The position numbers and the translations under genes were made by a program. The notes beneath the pieces were generated by a model. It did no database searches and was not told where the DNA came from. It was given only the letters and a program-made list of their open reading frames with translations. A stretch of 64,000 nucleotides of DNA, from contig CM062814.1 in assembly GCA_031772625.1 (NCBI GenBank), positions 367,979,781 through 368,043,780 of the forward strand, in the 5' to 3' direction. The stretch comes from Pinus tabuliformis (Eukaryota; Streptophyta; Pinopsida; Pinales; Pinaceae). Of the stretch, positions 44,497 to 55,579 are shown piece by piece. Each line of letters starts with the position of its first letter. Position 1 is the first letter of the stretch.

Positions 44497-46511
44497 TGTT
44501 TGGTCAAATTAGTGTGTGCTAAATTGCTACATTAATTATCAATCCGGGAGTCGTAAATTGATGAAGTGTGGCGCACTATATGTGCAAGATAGCCTCTTTC
44601 TTATGTTTTTGTCATTTTTCAGTTTTTATTTTGTTTTGGAGGTTTTTATTTTCATTTATCTCCTAATGTGAATGTAATTCCTATTCCTGAGTCTCTAGAA
44701 GGCAAGTATGGTTATAGATTTTAAGGCGATTGTGTCCTCTATAATGGTTCCCAAAACATAACACTTTAGAAGGTCTTAGAACATACTAGTGATGAAAGTA
44801 GTACTTGAACAAGAATGAAAATGTGTTGCTATTTAAAACAAGTAAATAATGAACTACTGATTATGAAACTATCATCTCTGCTACTGTCTAAATACAGAAA
44901 AATGATTTAAGCTACTGCACTCAAAGAAATTAAAAATTGTAAGGAAATTAAAACTAAAATCAAATTACACATTCATAATTCAATCCCTCGCTAGCAGTCC
45001 AACTATGGCTTTCGGAGGTAATCGTCAATGGCATGGGCAGTTTGACATCTAATTGCAAAAAAGTAAAACTAAAATCAACTTACACATTCATAAATCGATC
45101 CCTCGCCAATAGTCTAGCTATGGCTCAGAGGTAATCATCAATGTCATGAGAAATCTGATATCTAATTGCTGAAAGTAAAACTAAAATCAAATTACACATT
45201 CATAATTCGATCCCTCGCTAGTAGTCCAGCTATGGCTTTCGGATGTAATCATCAATGTCATGAGCAATCTGATATATAATTGCAGAAAAGTAAAACTAAA
45301 ATCAAATTACACATTCATAATTCGATCCTTTGCCAGTAGTCCAGCTATGGCTTTCAGAGGTAACCGACAATGATATGAGCAATTTAATATCTATGCTAAC
45401 TAATATATCAAGGAAACAAAACTGAAATCAACAAAATAGAACATGAATTAAAAACTAGGAAAAACAAAGTCAGCAGAGAAATAATCCCATGTCATTAGTC
45501 ATTGTGAAAATTATATGCAGATGACTGGGCTGCCTACTCTATCCTGAAACATGCATGCACTGATCAGTGTTATACAAAGCTGTAAAATCATGAACATAGG
45601 TGGAATGTTAATACCATGACAATTGAAATATACACAGGTGGAATATATGCAAATGGAAATAAGGAAACAATGAAAGAAACTTTACATTAACAAGAGAAAC
45701 AAAACCTCAACGTACAGGGGCCCTCTGCACAGCCTCAGTCAACAGGCTATCAATTCAAGATTATGTTCACGCAATCATGTAGAAACAGAGTCTTCTCATA
45801 TATTTCATAACACGGTTACAACAATAAAACTAGTGTCATGGAACAATGGGCTTGAACAACAAAAATTACATTCACAAAGACTAAGACTATGCGTTATTTA
45901 TAACAAAATTTACATAACTATTTTCTAGTAGAACTGTGTGGACAGGGGACACGTAAAAGACAGTGTCCATGGATTTAGCGTAATGGTTGTCGAAAATATT
46001 AAATCTATCAACTTGTGGTTGTGAGATTCTCGTCATGGGTCAGTCTACAAGTGGCAACAGGCCCCAGAGAGTTAGGAATAGCCACACATCCTTCAGAATC
46101 CTTCACGTGCTGGAAAATAGAGTCTGGTTGACATAGGACTCTTACGTAGGACCACCGTTTGACCATTGTTGACCACAACTTCCCTTGATGAATTCGGCTG
46201 AACCAATAGGACTTATCCATGTCCAGGTTATTTCTAACTTGCCCATGTGGCTTGTTTTTCCTGGTGACACCTGCAACATAGAGTTTAACAAAAACAACTG
46301 TGGAAAGTTGAATCAGCGGCAGAAAGTGACTGGATTCCGCAACTAATGAGCAAAATCTAGTTCAACTAGCAAATGCAGAACATAGTTAGAAAACCACATT
46401 AAATGCTCTTTTAGAAACAATATGCAATGATTTTGATAGCTTAGCATGTCCAGGTGAGTGGAAAATGTTCTAGGAAAGTGTGTAGGAGAGGTGTATTTTC
46501 AAAGCTCTACA
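44497..46511 (-). repeat. Inverted LTR, Athila-like family (copy D)
   Basis: A full-length LTR on the minus strand: it begins TGTAGAGCTTTGAAAATACA (at 46511) and ends AATTTGACCAAACA (at 44497). It holds four tandem units (44956-45423) and, on the minus strand at 46008-46220, part of the short open frame seen in copies B and F. Its internal side is the palindromic junction; its outer side abuts post-pol ORF sequence of another copy. Confidence 0.9.
44956..45423 (-). repeat. 115-bp tandem array in LTR copy D (4 units)
   Basis: The units lie at about 44956-45070, 45071-45182, 45183-45297 and 45298-45423, in inverted orientation relative to copies A, B, C and F. Confidence 0.9.
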
Positions 46512-46529
46512 TAAATTAAAAGAAAAACA

Positions 46530-47627
46530 ATTAAAAGAAAAGAAGGATACATGCGAGCAGCTTTGGTCAAAATTTCTTTAAAGATCCACAAGAAACCGCT
46601 GAAAGCAGCACATCAAGGAGAAGCAGAAGAAAGAGAACAAGTGATAAAATTCAAGGTACTCCTACTAACATAGTTGAAGAAACTAGTAGAGAAGAAAGAC
46701 TATCTGAAAGTAGGAAGGAAAAGACTGAGGGTAAGATGCCAAGAAAATCAAAAGGGAAAAGAAGTATTGAGGCTGTGCATCAAACCCCAGAACCTTCCTT
46801 AGAGGAAGACCATCAAGTACTGTCTGAAAGACTAGTTTACCTTCAGGAACAATTGGCAGCAGCAAAGAAAAAAGGAAAAGAAAAATAGAGTGGGAAGAGA
46901 GAGGACACCAGCACACAAAACTTAAGGAGAAGTTCTAGACTTAAGGGGAAGTGGAGAAAAATAGAAACAAAAGGACCCCACTTTATTGATTTAGGAGGGA
47001 AAACACCGGAGCAGCCTTCAGCAATCCTTCCAGGCCATGGTCCCCACCATACTCCTATCTCTCAGCCAGATTTTGACATGAGTCCTTCTTGGCCAGATTT
47101 TGAAATCAACCCTTCTCAACAGGATTTTGGGGTTAGCCCAAGAAAGACCACCCTGAGATAGACCCAAACCAGCAATAAATGTATAATTATATAGAGTCCT
47201 TGGAGAAAATAGCCAGAGACCCAGGCACTTCATCTGCCCAGCCTAATACAGCTCAAGAAGCTCAAATCCAATCACTAAAACAGGAAGTTTTTGAGCTAGA
47301 GGTATTAAATAGACACATTAAAAATGAAAATGAAACATTGAAGGAACAAGGTAGGTTAGACAACATCATTCATTACAACACCATGTTGCATCTTGGGCTA
47401 TGGCGGAAGAAAAATAGAAAATTAAAGGGAAAGAACAGATGGTTGAACAAGGCTCTCATCAACCTCAAGCTCACGTGTCTAATGAGGAAGCCAAGGATGG
47501 TAGTGGTCCCAAGGAAGAAGAAAAGAAGATAGGATGTATTGGAAGAGGTGTCAGAACACATGAACTGAAGGAGGATGATCAAAATTTTGGTTGCATGGGG
47601 ACATGCAACACCTTCACAGTGGGGGTA
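46530..47627 (+). pseudogene. Post-pol ORF 3' part and polypurine tract (third copy)
   Basis: It matches 39207-40301: the Lys/Ser/Glu-rich tail, the Pro/Gln stretch, the coiled coil (SLKQEVFELEVLNRHIKNEN near 47265-47325) and the basic end. It ends in the CAGTGGGGGTA polypurine tract at 47617-47627. The 5' two thirds of the ORF are missing because the inverted LTR copy D abuts it. Confidence 0.8.
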
Positions 47628-49585
47628 TGTAGAGCTTTGAAAATACACCTCTACTACACACTTTCCTAGAACTTTTTCCACTCACCTAGACCTCCTAAGT
47701 TATCAAAATCATTGCATATTGATTCTAAAAGAGCATTTAATGTGGTTTTCTAACTCTGTTTTGTTTTTTCTATTTGAACTAGATTCTTCTCATTAGCTAC
47801 AGCATCCAGTCACTTTCCACAATTGATTCAACTTTCCATAGTTGTTTTTGTTAAAATTAATGTTGCAGGTGTCACCAGGAAAAGCAAGCCACATGGGCAA
47901 GTTAGAAATGACCTGGACATGGATTAGGTCCTATTGGTTCCGTCGAATTCATGAAGGGAAGATGTGTTCAACGATGGTCAAATGGTGGTCCTACGTAAGA
48001 GTCCTACGGCATCCAGACTCTATTTTCCAGCACGTGAAGGATTTTGAAGGTTGCATGGCCATTCCTAACTCTCTGGGGTCTGTTGCCACCTGTAGACTGA
48101 CCCATGATGAGAATCTGATAGCCACAAGTTGATAGATTTAATATTTTCGACAAACAGTACGCTAAATCCATGGACACTGTCTTTTACATGTCCCCTGTCC
48201 ATGCAGTTCCATGAGAAAATAGTTATGTAAACAGTTATGCAGACTTTGTTATAAATAACATGTTTCTATAACGCCTAGTCTTAGTCTTTTTTAATGTAAT
48301 TTTTGTTGTTCAAGCCCACTCTGCTTGTACACTAGTTTTATTGTTGTAACTGTGTTATGAAATATATGAGAAGACTATGTTTCTACATGATTGAGTGAAC
48401 ATAATCTTGGATTGATAGCCTGTTGACCGAGGCTGTGCAGAGGGCCCCTGTAGGCTGAGGTTTTGTTTCTCTTGTTGCTGTAAAGTTTCCTGCATTGTTT
48501 TCTTATTTCCATTTGCATATATTCCACCTGTGTATATTTCAATTGTCATGGTATTAATATTCCACTTCTGTTCATGATTTTACAGCTTTGTATAACACTG
48601 ATCAGTGCATGTATGTTTCAGGATAGAGTAGGCAACCCAGGCATCTGCATATAATTTTCACAGTGACTAATGACATGGGATTAATTCTCTGCTGACTTTG
48701 CTTTTCCTAGTTTTTAATTCCAATTCTGTTTTGATTGATTTCAGTTTTGTTTCCTTGCTTTATTAGTTAGCTTAGATATTAAGTTGCTGGTACCATTGAT
48801 GGTTACCTCCGAAAGCCATAGCTAGACTACTGGCAAGGGATCGAATTATGAATGTGTAATTTGATTTTAGTTTTACTTTTCTGCAATTAGATATTAAATT
48901 GCTCATATCATTGACGGTTACCTCTAAAAGCCATAACTGGACTACTGGCGAGGGATCGAATTATGAATGTGTAATTTGATTTTATTTTTACTTTTCTATA
49001 GTTAGATATTAGATTTTTCATGACACTAATGATTACCTCCGAAAGCCATAGTTGGACTACTGGCGAGGGATCGAATTATGAATGTGTAATTTGATTTTAG
49101 TTTTACTTTCCTTGCAATTTTTAATTTCTTTGAGTGTAGTAGCTTAAATCATTTTTCTGTATTTAGACAGCAGCAGAGATGATAGTTTCATGATCAGTGG
49201 TTCATTATTTACTTGTTTTAAATCACAACACTTTATTACTTGTTTTAAATAGCAGCACATTTTCATTCTTGTTCAAGTACTACTTTCATCACTAGTATGT
49301 TCTAAGACCTTCTGAAGTGTTAAGTTTTGGGAACCATTATAGAGGACACAATCGCCTTAAAATCTATAACCATACTTGCCTTCTAGAAGCTTAGGAATAG
49401 GAATTCCATTCACATTAGGAGATAAATAAAAATAAACCCCCCTCCCTCAAAAAAAAAATCTGAAAAACGACAAAAACATAAGAAAGAGGCAATCTTGCAC
49501 ATATAGTGTGCCACACTTCATGAGTTTGCAACTCTCGGATTGATAATTAATGCATCATTTTAGCACACACTAAATTGACCAAACA
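47628..49585 (+). repeat. LTR, Athila-like family (copy F)
   Basis: 1958 bp, starting TGTAGAGCTTTGAAAATACA and ending AATTGACCAAACA. Its array has three units (48743-49098), the fewest among the copies. It is the shared LTR between the 3' internal remnant on its left and gag on its right. Confidence 0.9.
48743..49098 (+). repeat. 115-bp tandem array in LTR copy F (3 units)
   Basis: Units start near 48743, 48869 and 48984. One unit fewer than in copies A, B and D accounts for much of the LTR length difference. Confidence 0.9.
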
Positions 49586-49588
49586 TTT

Positions 49589-49605
49589 TGGTGCCGTTGC
49601 CGGGG
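49589..49605 (+). other. Primer-binding site, tRNA-Asp type (copy F/G)
   Basis: TGGTGCCGTTGCCGGGG differs by one base from the expected complement of plant tRNA-Asp. It lies three bases after the LTR end. Confidence 0.9.
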
Positions 49606-49825
49606 AAGTGTAACTAGGTAGCCAATCTCTTAAAAAAAGGGGGGGAAAAATTGATAACTTCTTGAAGTATGCACTCCTCTTGCACCTAGTGTGATCTGGA
49701 GGATTAGAAAAGAGAGTTTTTAGTTTAATAATTTCTTGATTATGCCATCTTCTTTCACTTTGTGTGACCTGGAAGATTAGAAAGGGAATTATTAGCCCGA
49801 ATTTGAAAAAAATTAAAAAAATGAC

Positions 49826-51230
49826 ATGCATAGAGCAAGAGATTCTAGGGGAAGGTTTATAGCTAGGGCCAGAAGTTCGATTTTTACAACTCCAACTACT
49901 TCAAGGCATAGACAAGATACACCTCCATCATCTCCAACTCACACTCCGAGCCTTAGGATTCCTGGAATTCAAGGGGCAGCAGCTGAATTAGGAGATTCTC
50001 CCACACTATCAATCAAATCTGACCTAGGGAAAGAACCTTTATTCATTTCTACAGGGGAACATGTTGTAATTAAAGAAGTAGAATCACTTGAAGAAGAAGA
50101 GGAAGAAATCCCTCCTCATTCACCATTAATAGAAGAACCAGAGGACTCTGAAAACTCTGAGGAAACTATCATGACAAAGGAAGTAGTAAACGGATTTGGA
50201 GGAGGAGGCAGAGGTAGAGGTAGAGGAGGGGGAAACAATGGAGGAGCTAGAGGTAACAATGGGGGAAATAGGGATGGAGATAACTCATTTGGATTTCCTA
50301 TAGCTGATGAGGAGACCCATACAACAATGAAAAATATTTCACCATCTGTCCTCCCAAACTTTTATGGGTTGTGAAGTGAGGATCCTGAAACATTTCTATT
50401 TGAGTTTGAAGTCTTGTGCCGAACCTATGACTATATGGAAGAATCTCAAAAACTCAAATTGTTTCCTTCAACATTGAAAGGAGCGGCTTTGAAATGGTTC
50501 ATGGGATTAGTCACTCAATCTGTTCAAACTTGGAATGATATGAAACAAACATTTTTGGATAGATACTTGGAGTATTGTACGCCCACCAATCATAAGGATG
50601 AGGTATTCAAGATGATGCAAAAAGAAGATGAAAACTTGGAGGATCTACTTGAAAGATTTCAATACAACTTAAAGAGAGCAAAAACGAGTAATTTAGATGA
50701 GGAAACCTTGAAAGCCCTTCTATTAAAATCCATTAGAGATGAATGGATAGATATTTTAAACATGATGGGGAAGGGAGATATTTCTCAACTTCCACTTCAT
50801 GACATAGCAGAACTATGTGTCCATCTCTCAAGGGGAAAATCTAAAACTGGAAAAGGGCCTAGAGATCCTTCTCTTATTAGAGCAAACAAATCTGCAACTA
50901 GATCAGTAAGTAGGGTAGCGATTGGCAATATGCTTGATGAGTTGAAAACTGATATTCTAGGGAGCCTTAGTGAACAACTAGACACCCTTAAAATACAAAA
51001 CAAGCAGAAAGCATAAGCTGAAGCCTTAGCCATCTTTTGTCCAAAATGTAGAAAGAAACATGCTTTAAGGGAATGTCCATTGGATGCAAAAGTTGTAGAG
51101 ACATGTGTGATTTTCTCAGAAAGACATGAGACCAAGGATTGTCCTTCAATTTCTAGGTTCAAAGCTATCTTCTAGGAAGATCCAAATTCAGTAGAATCCC
51201 TTTGTTTCGTTTCAAGAGACCATGGCAGGG
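49826..51230 (+). pseudogene. gag: Gag region, third Athila-like copy
   Basis: It begins MHRARDSRGRFIARARSSIF and continues with the acidic segment, the RGG-type box (GGGGRGRGRGGGNNGG near 50200-50245), the capsid-like core (KGAALKWFMGLVTQS, FLDRYLEYC) and the knuckle region (CPKCRKKHALREC near 51040-51080). Unlike the copy at 26923-31100 there is no insertion, so it shows the ancestral target of the nested chromovirus derivative. A few breaks. Confidence 0.8.
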
Positions 51231-52320
51231 GCCACAAAATCAAGGATTTAATAATCCTATGAACTTTCAGTTCCCACCAAATTGGAATTCTTGGCAACAA
51301 CCTTGGCCCCAATCTCAAAATCCATACCAATCATGGGCACAAGGGATGCAAAATCCTTATGGGAGATTTTCTCAATTTTATCAATATCCTCCATCTTTTC
51401 AAAATCAACAAAATCCACAAATTCCAAATCAAAACCCACAACTTTCATTACCATTTCTGCAACAACAACCTTCTCAACAAAATCCAAATTCTCAACTCTT
51501 GCTTCCATTTCAACAAAAGACAAATCAACTACGAGCCCAGCCATTGCCAAATCCCAATAAACAAAATCCTCAGAATGCTTACATGGTAGAAGGACAACAA
51601 TTTCCTACCTATATGATTGTTCCTCTCAATGATGTACAACTCAGCTTTGGTAGAGTTTTAGAAAAACCTTCTGTAGATGTTCAAGAGCAAGATACCTCTG
51701 AGGAGGATTCTCTTAAAGCCAATAAAGGTTCTGAAGAAGCATCTCTTCAAAACCCAACCATTCAAAAAGAAAAAGAAAAAGAGTCAACCCCCACAACTCC
51801 TGTAGTTGGGCAACCTGCATCTTCATCCACACCTCCTTTCCTTGAAATATTACAAATTGACAGAGGAGTGGAGAAACAAATCCTGTTGCTTGACTATGAC
51901 TTCCTAGATGAATTAAAGAATGTATGTATCAAGATTCCCTTGCTACAAGCCATTAGACAGATTCCTATTATAGCAAAAAAAAAAAATGAGTTGAGTCTTA
52001 AAAGACGAGGAAGGAAACCAAGAGATACAAGAAGAATTCACTTGGTAGGAAAAATTGCAGATATCATGATGGGAAAAATTACCATGTAGAAATATGTAGA
52101 TCTAGGAAGTCAAATTGTTAAGACAAATATAAATGGGATAGAAATTCCAAGTACTTTGATTCACTTAGGGGCTGCTATTAACATTATGAGTAGACAGACT
52201 AGGGAACAACTAAAACTTCCTAATCTTCTTTTTACACCTACCTTACTGCAACTTGCAGATAGATCAATAATCAAACCAGATGGTGTATTAAAAGATATTT
52301 CAATCAGATTCTTGGGAATA
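51231..52320 (+). pseudogene. pol: Gln/Asn/Pro-rich linker and truncated protease region, third copy
   Basis: A low-complexity linker (QNPYQSWAQGMQNPYG, then repeated QNQ and QNP stretches, about 51240-51590) leads to the QQFPTYMIVPLNDV block. The start of a retropepsin-like domain (SRQTREQLKLPNLLF near 52190-52230) follows. Homology to the second element stops near 52310-52320, where AT-rich DNA begins, so the rest of pol is missing. Confidence 0.75.
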
Positions 52321-54319
52321 TACACCCACTTTAAAAATGATAATAATAACTGATCAAACTTAATATTTATAATAATAACTAATATAATTTGATTTCATTT
52401 AAATAATAATTATGTAAACAATTTCCTTTAGTGGAGCTCAAAAATTCAAACATGAATGAGACGTATCTTAATTTTTTAATAGATTTCGAAATTCATTTAT
52501 GTTCTTCGGTTACATAATTTTTATTTTAAAAAGATTTCAAAGATTTAGATACTAAGGATGTGAATTTTTATTTTTAATTACAAAATTTAAATATCAATAA
52601 TTAAGATATTTTTGATTTATTAATTATTTATAGAAATATGTTTTTTATTATTATATTTATTTAATTAAACTATTTTTTATTTTAATTTGTGAATGTCATA
52701 TTAAATTATATTTTTCAATTTTTTTAAAGTTTTAGAATATATAACCATATTCTAACTGATGAATTAAATGATTTCTTTTAGGGGCTTTTTCTATTTAATT
52801 TTAACCAAAATTTAGTAGATCTTTTAAGACCTAAGTTTAAGTTGTTTAATTTTTAGAATTAGAGTGCCTTAGAGTTTTTGAGGGTGTTGAATCTATTTGT
52901 ACATTCAAAAATGTACTTTAAACATTTAAATCAAAATCTTGCTTAAACTTTTATCTTCAAATTCTGGTGAAAAAGTCATTTCGTAAGTTAGACTGCACCC
53001 AATATATATAAATATATATGTATGTATGGGATTGAATTAGTTTCACCCAATATATATGCATATATTTGTATGTATGTGATTGAAATATTTTTTATAAAAT
53101 TTCATACTGTGTATAGGTAGCAGGTGGTTGATTTTCTAGCGGCTTTTGCTACTCATTTGTTACAAATTTAGGCTTTCATGGAAAATGGTTGAATTTTCTT
53201 TGGTGACTAGTTGTTGATGGTTAGTAGCAGGCGGTGCCCTCCCTTTTACTAGTTATTATTAAGTTTATATTATGTGCTAGCCATGCTTAGGCTACATCTT
53301 GAGTTCTTTCTGTTCTCAATTTAAATCATATTCCATGATAATTTTTAATGAGAGATTTAATTTGCAAAGCACATACATATGATTTAACAAATGTAATCAT
53401 TGATTGTTAATGATAAGTATTATATTTTGGTGTAGTGTTTAATAATAAGGGTGTAATTATTTGCTAATGTATAATTAACAAGAAATAGTGTTATAGGCTC
53501 ACTATCCCCATTGTGCCATAATTGTTCTAGATAAACTCATTGCTATAGAGAAATTCATCTATACATAAATATATCTTCTCTCTAACATTAGCATACCCAG
53601 AGATAAATTGTACAACAATTTATTGCATTTTTCCTTTTTGATCTAATTCATATCCGTATAATATGAAAAGGGAATCAGAGAGAATAACTCATCCTTAATT
53701 TGAAGGTCATTCAACATTTTTTTGGAATAGCTCCCTTAATATCAAGCTCTTAGAAATTTAGTACACTTGATTAATTTCATTAGACAACTAGTTGAGATGG
53801 CTTCCTCCAACATTTACCCACTTTTACAAGCTCTCTAGGGTAAACATGAGCTGAGTGCCACTATGATATGACTCAACCTCCAAGTTACACTTATGGAATT
53901 TGGGCTTACAAACCAGAAATAAACTATCATCCCAAAAAGACTACAGATCACGCAAGAGCCTACCAACCACCCCAAATGATCAATCCCTCAATTGGAACTC
54001 TTTTTCACTAGGTTTTCTGCCCAACCACACCCTTCAGAACATTGTGCATGCGATTATGACACTCCAATCACAACCATAAACATGCATGCATGTAGTTATG
54101 ACCTAAATTTCCATGTTCAGTGGATGCACTCACGAGATCTTTGCGACATTTTCAGGCTAGCCTCCAAACCACTATCCATAATTGTTGTAACTTCCCAAAA
54201 TCATTACAATCATTATAGAATGCTAGATAATCAAAACTTGAGCAAGATATTAACCTAGAAGTGGCTAACATCAGATAGACATTTCGTCAAATGGATAGTA
54301 AACATATAAGTTATAGGTC
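52321..54319. other. AT-rich DNA without a recognised gene; includes shared repeat
   Basis: 52330-53100 is very AT-rich and includes the repeat shared with 18795-18875 and 24219-24505. Near 53005-53090 a CACCCAATATATAT block occurs twice. From 53500 to 54319 base composition is more balanced and a plus-strand open stretch lies at 53992-54258. I cannot match it to any family and do not call a gene. Confidence 0.5.
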
Positions 54320-54504
54320 TGTTGTAGTTGTTGCAAAGACACCTCCAAAAATCTGGGCAACCATTAAATTTTTCGAGCCCCCTACACCAAGTGTAAAGTT
54401 TGGCCCCACCAAGTCTTGCCTGAAAGGTTTGTCAGTGTCAGTAAACCTGGGGAGAAATCCAAGTTTTTGACTAAGTTAATTCAAGTCACCAATTCCTGCC
54501 TTGG

Positions 54505-55500
54505 TAGGTTGGTCGCAGAGTCGGAACGCGACTATTACTAATAATTGCAACCATGGCAAACATTGTGACCGCAACAACTCGTAGGTCACACGGTTGCGTA
54601 GTTGAACCTCCATCCTCATAACTGTCTTACGACCTCGCGACCTTCTGAGTCGCATAAGTTGCAAGGTTGCAAGGTCGCCTCGATTCCTGTCAGTCACTTG
54701 TGTGACTATGCGACTATGTGACTCCATGACTCAAAAGGTCGCAAGGTCACACCTAATACTTACATCCTTTGCCTCGACCACATGGCTCATGCGACTTTGC
54801 GACCTGCGAGTCACAGGGTCGCAATAGTTGCACTCCTTTCCCTCGTGACCCGCACACGTGTGACTATCTTATAAATAGGAGGGCACCCAATCGCATTTGT
54901 CAAGACTCTATTAGTTTCACTAGAAGTTGGAAGCCCCTCCGACCCGAATTCGCGAGTGCGTCTAACTCTAGTAAGTAATAGTCCTCCCTCCTGCATCATT
55001 ATTTCCTTCCAATTGACACTATCTGCCCCTGCTGACCTTTGGCTTATCACTCACCCTAGGGTTTATCCTTTTACTTAACATTTCTCTCATTTTCATGCTT
55101 GATAGTTTTCCCTAGCCTTTTCCCAGTGTTTGCTCCTAGAAGGTTTTGTTTTTCCTTAAACCTGGACCCCTCACTTTATCAAGAAGCCAAAATTCCATTC
55201 CTCTGAGAGTGACCCTGGCCTCCCAAAGACATTTAGGGCCTTCTCTAAGCTTTTTTGAGCCATAGTCGCATGTCCCATAGCCGCGATACCATTCCCCACA
55301 TGACTTCACGATTTCACGACTCCACGTCTTCGCGACCTCTGATTGGTTGCGACTTGCAACCACCATACGTTGTGCGAAATGTGACTAGATTTTGCACATC
55401 GCTACCTTCGATTCACTCTGCGACTTATGATCTCAATTTCTCAGTCGCATTCTTGAAATCTGCGACCGTGCGACTTGCCTTCCCAGCGACCTCCCTGTCA
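54505..55500 (+). promoter_or_regulatory. GCGAC/GTCGC motif cluster with TATA-like box
   Basis: I count about 18 GCGAC or GTCGC pentamers on the two strands within 1 kb, in two groups (about 54505-54830 and 55260-55500). A TATA-like CTTATAAATAGGAGG at about 54868-54882 lies between them. Chance would give about two. This looks like an upstream regulatory array serving transcription of the internal coding region; function is inferred. Confidence 0.5.
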
Positions 55501-55579
55501 CTGGCTAAGTCTCCTTTTTGTTTTGTTGTTGCAATTGATTATAATGCCATCTCTCTCATCATGAGACTGTGTTTTTGAC

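Larger units (their letters stand above)
46512..52320 (+). mobile_element. Athila-like fragment: 3' internal region - LTR - 5' internal region
   Basis: Sequence homologous to 39200-40300 (end of the post-pol ORF and polypurine tract) is followed by a complete LTR (47628-49585), a primer site, gag and part of protease, ending near 52320. So one LTR has internal sequence on both sides. This is expected when neighbouring elements recombine through LTRs, or when two elements share an LTR in a tandem array, followed by truncation at both ends. The coding parts carry a few to several breaks. Confidence 0.8.

Noticed and set aside
53992-54258. 88-codon plus-strand open frame
   Set aside because: No family resemblance, no upstream signals, and next to decayed repeat DNA; a chance frame is likely.
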